Assembly (NCBI GenBank): GCA_025677825.1
Contig: JAIXMO010000064.1
Span: 1 to 64,000 of the forward strand
Length of the DNA: 64,000 bases
DNA from: Helicostylum pulchrum
Lineage: Eukaryota > Mucoromycota > Mucoromycetes > Mucorales > Mucoraceae
Reading direction: 5' to 3'
The notes under the pieces are model-generated. The model did no database searches. It was not told the origin of the DNA and saw only the letters and a list, made by a program, of their open reading frames with translations. Shown piece after piece: positions 33,147 through 44,554 of the stretch. Positions within the stretch are counted from its first letter, which is position 1. Every line of letters starts with the position of its first letter. A program made the translations under genes and the position numbers.

Positions 33147-34110
33147 CAGAGGATACAATGATTAGGATAAGGGGATAGGGTGGGGCGGGCAATGGTTTTT
33201 TAATTGCTTAAAAATATAATAAAATAAAAACTTGCTTTTAGAAAAAAAAATACACAGTAGGTATTTCAGTTTAGATCGACAGTCTATGAAATCAGAGTAT
33301 GGAGATAGTATTCATTGCTCTTCTATCTGAGATAGAGCTCTTCTTTTTGTACTACTAAACATTATTACCCATCCTCTTTCATTAAACGGCTCCCCTGAAA
33401 AAAAAAAGAAGCATGTTCATAATAAACCTATACTCACGAATCGTTGTACATATGTAAACGGAACCTGTCAAAAAGAGTCTCCGTTACAAAAAAGGCTGGA
33501 TTACAAAAAAACGAGCTCTGCATATCTAACACCATATCAGTCCCATATCCACGCTTCCAAAAGACTGTTTTAGTGTCGGTTATTTAGTTCTATTGATTGT
33601 TTTAACAAAATATTAACAATTCCTGCAAAATTAAAGTTTTTTTTTTAAATAAAGAACACACAATAGTTGGGGCTAATCTAGATCTTTTAATACTTTACTT
33701 AATATAGTTATCTTCCTATTAAACTGCCTATAAGAATACATCAAACTCAAATAAAAAAGGTAACATTCATTTATTGATCGAGAGTGAAAGGGGTATATTG
33801 ACTTCAAAGTATCATTTGATAATATTTGCCATTACAGTCGTTTGAACTCACAGTGGAGAGAGTAGCGAAAGAAATATATTAACCCGTTCTTATCTGCATC
33901 AATTGCTATCTTTTTACCTCATCCTTTACTACTTTCATATCGAACCCTTCGCCTTATAAGCGTTGATTGGATAGAATACACACTTTTGAATTTGTGACCG
34001 CCGTCTCGAACGTCATATATATTTTTTTCTCTTTCCAAACCACAACAAAAAAAAAAAGTTTATACTAGTATTTTCTGTTTAGTTTCCAAACAAGATATAA
34101 TATATAGAAA
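33147..34110. other. gene-free spacer upstream of the Y14 gene
   Basis: About 960 bp of A/T-rich DNA with no supported frame. The last 100 bp, with poly-A and T-rich runs, is the likely promoter of the next gene. Confidence 0.4.
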
Positions 34111-34820
34111 ATGTCTAAATCCCCTGAAAGAATGAATATTGATGATGGTAAAATAGATGCTTTTAATTTTTAAAACGCGAAAATATGTTTCTAACAATAA
34201 ACTACTACAGACATCCAGATTAGAGGAAGAGGATCAAATCATGACAGTACGTGTGCCCTAAATAATAAAAGCCCCTTGAGCAGAGATGAATAATATAAAT
34301 TTAATTATAATAGACTCGTTACGAAGCGCAAATAGATTAAATACAATGGAACAAGATATTGAACCTGTTCGTTGTAAGTATAAAATTTTCAATCTAAAAA
34401 AAGTTGAAAAGATTCTGATCGTTACATTAGCTATTGAAGGATGGATCGTTATTGTTCGTAACCTTCATGAAGAAACAGATGAAGAATCATTAGGAGAGAG
34501 ATTTATGGAATATGGAAAACCCAAGAACATTCATTTAAATTTGGATAGACGTACAGGTTATGTCAAAGTAAGAAAGAACAGAGACAATGGCGTCGTTGTA
34601 GTATATACTTAAAAACGATTATTTGTAGGGTTATGCATTAATTGAATACGAAGCACGTAAAGAAGCTGAACAAGCTATTGAACACGCAAACGACACAGAA
34701 TACCTTGGTCAAAATATTAAAGTAGATTATGCTTTTGTTAAGGGCCCTACGGTCAATGGTAACGATCGTGATAGACGTGATCGTAGACGTGATAGAAGTT
34801 TGAGTCCTGCAAGAAATTAA
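34111..34820 (+). CDS. exon-junction complex RNA-binding protein Y14/RBM8A, 153 aa
   Basis: Five exons: 34111-34147, 34211-34246, 34314-34373, 34431-34567 and 34629-34820. The single RRM is recognisable: [20 protein letters not shown], then [15 protein letters not shown] joined across an intron to [17 protein letters not shown], followed by an Arg/Asp/Ser-rich tail ([15 protein letters not shown]). This matches Y14, including the S-x-EGWI entry and [10 protein letters not shown]14 pairs with Mago in the exon-junction complex laid on spliced mRNA and is linked to export and decay. The gene's own coding sequence is cut by four introns. It lies 1.8 kb downstream of a THO subunit gene. Confidence 0.93.
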
Positions 34821-37800
34821 GCATTACTCTTTTTCGAAAAAAGAGCAAAGTAAAAATCGTTAATAGTAATAATAAAAAAATGTCTTTTCTTTAGCAAAAA
34901 CCTTATTCTCTTTTACATATACACCTTTATGCGCTCTTTGTAAGTGCGATGTTGATATGCTTTCGTATAATTGATTTTTTTTTTAAAAAAAAAGAATTTG
35001 GTACAGGTATGTCCTTGGATAAAAAAATACTTTCTTTGACAAAGCTTAAGCTCTACATGTTTTGTACATGACCTACAAGTAAATACTAACGTAAAAAACG
35101 TTTAAAAATAAAGCATACTTTCTTTTAACAAAGTAACTTGTGTCTTTAATGTCACCTTTGTAAGCGCAAAAAAAAAAGTGGGGAGGGGATACCACTGACA
35201 TGTTTTATATATGATCTATTTTTTTTAAAAAAACCATTTTGATACATCTAATAACAAACATACATATCCTGCACATTTAAAAAGCTACAAGAAAATAAAA
35301 TCATAGAAAATAAGTAGATCTTGTTACCTTTCAATCTACCTTTAAAAATGATATCAGAATGATTATCGCTTGTGATACAAAAAGTTTAAACTTACCTATT
35401 TACCAAAAACTTATTCTAGCTTTTTAAAGACTTACCGGAAGCCGAACTCGCGGCAAAGAAAAGATATATTTTTTAAACGGATCTGTATCACCCAGTAACC
35501 AAGTCTCTTTGTGGTCTCTTTGTAGTCTTTTTTTTAATACAATAGTAACTGCTTGTCAAAAATATCTTTGGTGACAAGAACCCAAAAGACGAAAAAAGGA
35601 AAAAAAAACTCTATACAACAAAAAAAGGTTGTACCTCATTAATTCAACCTTTGATCGAAATATAGTCAAAGTATGACAGGTTTATAGAGGGTTTGTCAAG
35701 TCTAAAAAAAATTCGGTTAAACATCGTACATCCGTAATTATTTTAATTGACTTTGTGCCATCACTACTAAACTTACTTTTCAAATTTAATACATGTATCC
35801 TTTTTTTCATTAAAAAAATTGTAATCGATTTCTCAGACATTTATTTCTCCCACCAAAAAGAAATAAAATAGATCGTCGTACAAAAACAGTTTGATGATGG
35901 GTATCTTTTTTTTTACTTTTCCCTAAACTAATTATACACGGACTTCTCGAAGGTTACCTTAACTTTTTTTTTAAACCTCAGATCAAAAAGAGAAGACTGA
36001 CATCATACTTTGAAGTTGCATAACTTCTCTCCCACTTTTTTTAATTATATTTCTTTTTCTGCGGCTGCATTCATGGCATGTCCGTGCTGAGGCTTTTATA
36101 AAGAAACGGTCGTGGTCGAACGGTAGCAATTTCAATTCCTATAAATTAGTCTTCATTTGCTCCGAAAATTCCAAAAAAAAAAAAGAAGGATTAAAGTGTA
36201 CTATGACGGATACTAGCTAGTACGTAAGTACCAGAATCAACTTATTGAAATTGATCTTATAGAATATTGATCTTATAGAATATCAATCTTATAGAATATT
36301 AATCTTATAGAATATTGATCTTATAGAATATTGATATATACATTTATTATAGCCGATAAAAGCTTCCTCTTCCAAAATAAGACGATCATGTCTATACTTT
36401 CGATTAAATATGCGAGACCAACATTTTCTTTTGATTATTATTAAAAAAATTAAAATACATAATCACAACCCAGTCTAAACTAGCTTTTTGATTACAATGA
36501 AATGGTAATAATATACTTGACCATGTCTTAAACAAGACTCGTTGGATAAGTATATCATTATAGAAATTTTTCGTTAAGAACAAAATGATATATAATAGTT
36601 CTTTAACTATCCTCCCAAATCTGGGTGTATGGATTGGGGATGTGCAAAAAAAAACCCGTTATCCACAGGTTAAAGATTTCATTTCAGGGTAAAAAAACGA
36701 GATTACAACTCAGTTTTATTCTGAGGCAAAATAAAAAAGAAAGGGGTGTATTTTGTCTGATCTATAGTCACCGTTTGATCATGTCCTTTTTTCCAAATCA
36801 AATGCCATGTGTTTTAGCATGTAAAGAGGAAGTATCTTTTTTTTTTTTTGAGCGGTAGATCTATCAATTGGTCACGGACCGTTTCCAAGCTAAACAAAAG
36901 ACTACAACGTCTCTCTTCCGTTATCTCTTTTACTTTTTTTTTAATTTAGCTAACGTATGTACTACACGTATATTTCTCCTCTTAAATTTATATCTTGTTC
37001 GCTGACAAATTGATTGTTCCAGTAAGGATGCCTAGAATTCGTTTCTCTTTGTTTGTACTTCAGGTTAACTCCGTACAGCTTTTAATCCAATCTATTTACG
37101 ACGTACGTAATCGCTAGTCAATTTTGAGTTCCAAAATTCACTATGTTACAAAAATGATTGACAGATATTATAGTTATACAGAGAGAATCAAAGTAGCTTT
37201 CTTTTATATGAACACATTAAGAAGACAATAGGCTTTTTTTTTTCAAACATTGATAAAGTTAGCGTTTTAAACTGTAGATAGTATCCTTTAATTTCTGATT
37301 AGTAGAATAAAAAAAAATTTAAACTCTAATTGTTCTAGCTAATTCTTTTTTTTTTTTTATCAGATGGGGGTTACCCACTTGCCACGCTTGCGTATCACAC
37401 AATTAAGTTGCCGTGTAAAATTACGCTCGTTTTTTTCAATCACAGTCTTTTACAAATTTTCTCACTGGGAAAAAAAAAAACGGGTGCAAAAGAAGGTTTT
37501 GGTTAGTAGGGTTAGAATTGATTTTAAAAGCAAAAAAGATATCTTTCTTCGATAGTATCTAACTAGAACAGTTTTTTTTTTACTTAGCGTCATACACTGA
37601 AATAAAATAAGAAGAAAGGATGTACTCTAAAACTATACATTGATCTCGACATATATATTCTGCTTTAATTACAGAGTGCATAAAAACAAGGTGGTACCTT
37701 TTTTTCATTCCAGTTAATGTAGTGCTATTTAATTTTGTTACAGGCGGGAAAGGAAAACATTTGAACACGAAAAAATCCTATTTTAAAAAAACGAAGGATT

Positions 37801-38091
37801 GGGATTTGATGTCGCGCACTTTCTTTTTCTCGTTAAAATACACCAATGAACTCAGTTTTTAGATCGACCTCTCGTCCTCTTATTTTCTAAATGATCAATC
37901 ACAAACGCTAAATAAACTTTTTTTCTACTAAAACTTTCTTGTCCAACATTAAACTTATTTTCATATCTTTCTTCATTTCGTTTTTTTTAATTTCCTTCAC
38001 AGATATATATAATATTTTTTTTTTTTCCTTTTTTATTTTTTTACACTTTTTTATACCCTTCAACCTCCCTCACTTTCTCTTTTTTTTATTT
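34821..38091. other. long gene-free region, about 3.3 kb
   Basis: The largest empty stretch of the window. No frame above noise on either strand. Many T-runs directly followed by A-runs could form short hairpins. One 16-bp tandem repeat lies at 36251-36330. The last 150 bp is T-rich and leads into the next gene. Confidence 0.5.
36251..36330. repeat. 16-bp tandem repeat, five units
   Basis: Unit TTGATCTTATAGAATA is repeated at 36251, 36267, 36283, 36299 and 36315; units 3 and 4 differ by one or two bases at the start. There are no spacers. Confidence 0.9.
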
Positions 38092-39820
38092 ATGAGTGCT
38101 GCTGATTTTCATTCACTAAGTCGAGTATGTGTCGATGGTGTTTGTCATTGTGATTGGAGATTGACAATTCAAGACTGTGTCGAAAGTGAAGCTATGACAA
38201 TCATTCATGGTATCAATATTGGTATTTGTGGTGTAGCTGTCATTACAGGTAAAAAAAAAAATACACATATTTTCAGTATTTATGTACATATAACCAACAT
38301 GTACATAATAATAGGTATTGGACTTTTAGGTCATCGAGTGATCATTAAAGGACACACACTGTTTGACAATAACTTAGCAAAAGGTTGTTTTCGACCAAAA
38401 CCTATTGATTGTATGTTACTATTTATCATCTTTTTTAATTTGTGTAAGTAAATATTTACATTTGATGTATGACAAAAGCTAATTATATCCTATAGTAAGA
38501 TTAATATCGAGTACAGTGCTTATTGCTGACATATGTCCAGATATGATATCTCGTTCTTGTAAAGTATTAAAATTATTAATTTTGGAATGTCATATGTTAA
38601 AACGTTCTCTCTTTTTTTTTAAAAAAAATAGTCATGTTCGAATTTCCGTGGCAATTTGGTCTTGGTGCATTCGCTTTATACTTAATTGGTATTGCACAAA
38701 CCTTGGCAGATGTAAGTTTAACCGGATTCTGGCCGCTTTAAAACTATTGTACATACTAACTTTTTTTTTTTAAAAAAAAAAAGAGCCATAAAGTAATTGC
38801 TAATAGTTGGCTACCTTCACCAAAACTAGTTGATTTTATCGGTTGTACCATTTTTTTCTCTCCGTTTATTATCAACAATTGTATGTCTTTAGCCGCTGGT
38901 ATCTTGGCCGAAACAAATTTACCGCTAGCAGAAACATTCACTCGATTATTATATATCTTTTGGTTCTTTCATTGTTTTAGTCTTTCTGTTACTGTTTTTT
39001 ATTCTGGTTATCGTTTAATTCGAATCTTGGGAGCTCATATAAAAAAATTCAATCCTACCGGTCCACGTTATGTTTCTGTACAAACTGGTATCTTTAAAAT
39101 TCGTGCCGTCATGTCAATTATCGCCATTTGTTTAATGATGTTTGCCATCTTTTTACTGGTGTTTGGAATTTTACGTGAGATGATTATTGTCAACAAATTA
39201 GGCTCGATTATTTTGGGTGCTATTTGGAACTTTTTAGGTGCTATAGCTACTTTTGGTGTAGAAGTTGCTATTCTTTTCAAGTAAGTTACCCTCTCTGTCT
39301 TTATTTGAGCAATAGAAATAACTAACATAACCTTTTTTTTAGCCCTAAAGTAGACGATTCTACTCGTCTCGGATTAAAAACTTCTAGTGCCGAAAAATCA
39401 GGACAAGCCGGTGCTCAATTTGTTACATATTCCAACTTTTCTACACAAGAATATTCTGCAACTAATAGTAACAACGCAGCACAAGGTACCTTAAGTCATA
39501 ACGCATTTGATGAATTGAAATTACAACAATTACAATATCAAAAAGTATTTCAAAAACACAATCAACATCAGTTACCTCATAATAGTAAAAACAGTATGGC
39601 TGACTTATCTACAGCAGAATCAAGGCAAGTGAAATTATCTGCTGCCGGAATTCCCGTAGAAGATGATTTATTTGAAGAGCAAAAATCCTTTCATCACAGT
39701 AAAACTCATCCCTTTCCAATAAATCATCATCAACCTCACCATCTTGATGATGATATGATCCTTTTAGATGATGGTGAAAGTTCTCAAATGGATCTTGTAG
39801 AATATGCCGGGAAAAACTAA
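38092..39820 (+). CDS. multi-pass (about seven-helix) membrane protein, 467 aa
   Basis: Exons 38092-38248, 38315-38443, 38496-38558, 38632-38711, 38784-39280 and 39343-39820. The N-terminus is short and Cys-rich (CVDGVCHCDW..DC) before helix 1 (IIHGINIGICGVAVITG). Further hydrophobic spans include MLLFIIFFNL, FGLGAFALYLIGIAQTL, CTIFFSPFIINNCMS, LLYIFWFFHCFSLSVTVFY, VMSIIAICLMMFAIFLLVFG and ILGAIWNFLGAIATFGVEVA. The last 150 residues are a hydrophilic, Gln/His/Ser-rich tail, probably cytoplasmic. The layout resembles a fungal 7TM receptor-like or sensor protein, but I know no named family match. The donor of exon 3 was picked to give SFMFEFPW in frame. Confidence 0.72.
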
Positions 39821-39976
39821 TTTTTTTTCCTATTTATCTATTTAACCCTCCCTTTTGTCTTCCATTGTGTATTATATCCCCTCTATCCTTTTTTGTTTAC
39901 TATGTATTATTTAAATAAATTATGGCTCTAATATCGCCATCTATTTATATTCTTCGAGTTTTTAAATAAGCCTATT

Positions 39977-42900
39977 TTAAGATCGACAAAGAGTCATCGG
40001 CTCTCCCATTTCTATAAAATGCTCTTTTTCAGTACCTGCACCAACTATGTTAGCATAAAATCGAATAGAGGAAGAATAATAGTTGGGAACAATAGAAATT
40101 TTCACTGGTAAATAAGCACCGGCTTTAGTGTTAATATTTTTCGGTTCAACACAAGAAAACCCAATATGTTCAGCCATGGTATCTTTTAAGGAAATTGTTC
40201 CATCGTGCGATGTATCAAAAGTATGATAGTCTAATGTAATGAAATTAGAAAATCGGGTTACAAATAGTTTATATGTAGAATATTACTCACTTATGAAGAA
40301 ATGACCTTTAAGCTGCTTTTGTAAGTTCAAATAAAATATTTTGTATGGTTGAAGGTCACTTATGACATCCCCTTTTCTTATAAGTAGAAATCCTTTATCT
40401 TCATCAAACGAAATGGAGCCAGTACCCTCTCGTTTGTATTTTAATGAGGAAATCTCGCCCATCTGAGGGAGAGAGAACGCATAGTTTTTGCTAAAAACCT
40501 GACGCAAAGTGCCATTTAGAAACTTTTTATAGAAAGCTTGTCCATGATTTTCTAGCATATACGGCATAACCAAACAATTTGTGTCAATTCTTTGTTCTTG
40601 AATAAAATCATCGCATTCCTCTTTAAGTATTCTCGTAAGAATCTTTTGTAACTGTCGGCTATAGTTGAAATATATAATGTTAAAAGTATTCTCAATATTT
40701 ATATAGTTTCCAAATTGTTCTTTATCTATTAACGAGGTTAATACAATACTAGCAATACTTCGTAAAACCGGTTTAATGGAAATATCTATAATATCGTTCA
40801 TTGTCAAAAGAGCATCGCAGCCACATATACCATTACAACTTATAGCAATTTCATCTCTTCTTTCCCAATCTGAACTATTTTTGAATACCTGTATAATATG
40901 TACAAGTATCAACATATCAGTATATAATAATACTTGAGCAGATTAAATTTATTTTATGTACTTACGTTATTTGATAAATACTTCTTAAAATTGTCAGCGA
41001 AAAACCTTTTGCTTTCCAAGGAGAATACTTTTATAGTATTTTTATAGTCTTTATGAAAATTGCATAGTTGAATTAAAGCGCTATTTTCCATAATGTTGGC
41101 CCACATATTCAAGCATAAAGAGTCGTATATATTACTAATACGTATCACCCGGTCTTGTAAAACAATGCCTTTCTGTCCCACCGAGCTTCGGTTAGTTACA
41201 ACTTGGTTTAATGTTAGTCGTACATAATCTTCATATATCTGCGATAACACAAAATAAGACTTCAGTTTTAACTTTAAAGATCGTTGAATCACGGGTAATA
41301 ATTCGTCCCCCTGCGTTGTAACTTTTAACTTTATAGTAACATCGCTTCTCATTAATAGACCGCTTGTATGTATGATTTCTTGTAAAATATTTTGGGAGCC
41401 GATTACATTGTCAAATAACATTTTTTCTACCGAAACAATGTACTCAATACATGAGCTAATATCATAACGTCCGTCTTGAGATAAAAATTCTAATGCTTCT
41501 ACGTTTATGAAAGTCATGTAAGCTAGTAGAACTATATTGTTTAAATTTTTTTGTATGGCTGGCATGGATTTTCCTTTGGTTGGAAAGTTCTCCCAGCGTT
41601 CATCTCCTATACATTTCCGGAACTCTCCTAATAGTACTTCTATCTGATCTACATCATATTTTCCTTTGCAAAAATTAGTTTTAAATAATTCCACAATACT
41701 ATTTTTTTGTTTAAAGGTCTTCTTGAATGAATTTCTATCATTTAAAAAGTAGGTTTCGACAAAAAGTGCAGCCAAAGTAGAATTTAATACTAATTATATT
41801 AAGTATAGTTTATCAGTAGACTTACCGTATTTTTTCTTTCAATATTGTTTCATTTGAATCAGCGCAAAAAGATTCCAAAGATGTTATACTTTGTATTCTT
41901 TTTAGTATTAATACAGTAGTATATACTTATATCGCTTACCATGATTTACCATTTTTAAGGAAATTGTCGCTAGCTAAACGTTCCATATACCTACCATTTT
42001 TCTTCCCTGAAAATGAACATAATTAATATTTGAGTGAGATATCTGTTCATATAAATATTAGTACATAACGAAAATAGTAAGTAATAGTGTAACTTACGAA
42101 ACCCCACGGTAATAATATTCTTTTTTGACTTCCGAAATTTCAATGCATAGTCTGGTTTTTTGGCCAATAAAATACGTGGTTTACAATACATATCTGCGTT
42201 TTGAATAGTTTCTAATACGCCTTCAATAGCGCCAAGCAAGATGTTATCTCGACTAATTTCAGTGCTCAAATCACTTTTAGTCATGGTAGTAATATAATTT
42301 AACGAACGTCGATTATACTCCAACATATATTGTAACCACTTTAACAATGGAGAACTTAATTCCACCCCAGAAGAGTATTGATCCTCAACTATTAAGAGAA
42401 CATATTTCTTTATGAAGTTGTTCGAAAGTATACTCTTCATGTGGTCATAGAGTGCTTCAATAATACTAGAGTATACATCAAAATGTCTAATCGATTTTAA
42501 AATTGCTTTCTGGGATGTATTCAGCTTCCATTCAGATTTTTCGGTGATCCACGATTCTCCTAATTTACCATGTTTAATATTAGTTTTGTAGTACATTTAA
42601 TCGTATTTACCATCGTTATCTTCATCAACCCCAGTGTCCTCTTCGTCAGCTTCATTTCCCTCTTCGCCAGTTACACTGGCATCCTCTTCATTAACTTCAT
42701 TATCTTCTTCATCAACACAGCTATTCTCCTCATTAATTTCATTATCTTCTCTATAAACGCTGTCACTCTCCTCGTCAGCTGTGTTATCATTTTTGTATTC
42801 GCCATCCTCGTTGTAATCATCATATACATCGGATTCTTCATATAAGTCAGATTCGCCATAGAAGTCATCTTCGTCATAGAAGTCAGATTCATTACCGCCA

Positions 42901-43769
42901 TACATATAGCATTTATCATCGTCATCTGTGTTATGTTTAATGCGACTAAACTCGTCAAATACAAGAAATTTGTCACTAATAATACGTGGATCCTAATAAT
43001 ATAATATTGCTTGTTAAAGATACGTACGTTGATGACTTTAAAAGTAATTACCATGTCCGGTAATTCTTCTTTATATATATGCTCCGCCATTGCATCTATA
43101 ATCTTATCATTATCAAGGGAGAGTTTCGTTTTCAAAAATGCTTTTATACTAGTTTTAATATCTTCGACGGAAATAGAAATCGATTTAGAGCGAATAACCT
43201 TGGGAAATAACCGTGAATCAGGAAAATCAAATAGAGGATTCATAGTGGAGATTAAGTCTAACTCGACTGACACCGTATCAAATTTAGTTGGAACAAGTCT
43301 ACAAAGGATAGTATTTTGTCCTCTTGGTAATAAAAACTTTTTAAAGTTTTTGCCTTTTAATCCATAACTTATAGATTCTATATCACTGAAAAATAAAAGT
43401 TTGTCGTTATGATCTTCTTTTGATATTAAACCAGATCGAATAAAAATAGGTCGAATCAATTCTTCTCTAATTTCTTCTTCCCATTCTGAGGGTACAATAA
43501 AAGCGTAATGAAAGGCATCATTGCTTTCAGTCACAATTTTGGAAGCCTCTATTGACTCCTTCGCCGCAAGTCTTATATAATCAGAAACTGCCTTTATTAG
43601 AAATTCGTCATTTTCATCCCATTTATTTTTTTCCTTTTTAAAAATAGAGTATAGACCGTCATCAAAATCATCACAGTGTATATAATCTTTGTTATTTCTT
43701 CCAAACAGTTGGTCACCCCAGCCGAAAATTTCTTCTGTGTGTTTATTGTAGGTAATACGAGTTTCCATT
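39977..43769 (-). CDS. large divergent Hsp70-like protein, paralogue A (ATP-site motifs lost)
   Basis: About eight exons on the minus strand; the clearest are 43052-43769, 42611-42992 and 42098-42559, then pieces to the stop at 39977. A short 5' exon near 44040-44090 is likely but its joint is uncertain. FHYAFIVPSEWEEEIREELI...GLISKEDHNDKLLFFSDIES aligns with the Hsp70/HSPA12-like block YCLTVPAMW...AGLIGEFDHRDRLMLISEPE of the gene at 51729. The phosphate-2 motif (CDAGGGTVD there) is LVPTKFDTV here, and the C-terminal adenosine motif (VGGFGSS) is also gone. So the fold seems kept without ATP binding. An acidic low-complexity insert (42611-42905; repeats of DEED/NEE) is absent from paralogue B. 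Longer than ordinary Hsp70s. Confidence 0.65.
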
Positions 43770-43811
43770 CTATGGCAAAGGAATTTTAAAAAAGAGCCGT
43801 TATAAAGCTCC

Positions 43812-43814
<3 letters not shown>

Positions 43815-43850
<36 letters not shown>

Positions 43851-43858
43851 ATAGCACT
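43815..43858 (+). repeat. poly(A) tract of 44
   Basis: Uninterrupted A run on the plus strand, in the 5' intron/leader of paralogue A. It is the longest homopolymer I saw in the window. Confidence 0.95.
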
Positions 43859-44554
43859 ATTTATAATTTTGCATATGTATTCAGTATACATACCCTAACG
43901 CGTTTTTGGAACTAGGAAGGGATCTGCTTGATATAGAGAATGAATCTATAGCAATCTTTGTTTTTCCCAAGTCTAAATAATGATAAGAAAAAATATACAA
44001 AGGCTTGATTATTTTCGCTAGTAACGCTTACAAATAACTGTACAATGGGTATGTTGATGAAGATCATACGCTTCATATTCTTTAGTTTTATCCTTCGTCG
44101 ACATTTATAGCCAAAAAAGAAAGAAAGGGAGGAAGCAATCTTATTCTCATGACTGTTGAAATATAAAACAAATGAATCCATTCGTGTTACATTAGTTGTT
44201 TAAAAAAAAAAATGCAAGGCTTATCACATAGTCTTGGGAATACCCCCACTTCCTAAACCCGAAAAATGATATAGCTTAAAGAATTTGATCGCTGCAACTC
44301 GTGTCGCTTTTTATAATTATACGTGCTCTTCTTTTGCCTGAGCTTACTACTTCGCTTCGGCTTAGTTTTATTAATTAGTTATTGTACTACGGTACATAGA
44401 AGCCAGAGAGAGAAAATGTCCAGATGTGAACTAAAACTTAAAAAGCATTTTTGGAATAACATTGGGGATACTTAACATCCGGGAAAAAAATACGGTGCTG
44501 AAGAGCACCTAAAGTGAAGATAAGAGATTTACTTTAAAAATATATATGTAGTAT

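Noticed and set aside
36105..36140. tRNA-like start (GGTCGTGGTCGAACGGTAG)
   Set aside because: No matching T-arm or acceptor stem was found downstream.
42570..42845. Hydrophobic 91-codon frame on the plus strand
   Set aside because: It is the antisense of the acidic repeat in Hsp70-like paralogue A; the composition explains the apparent membrane segments.
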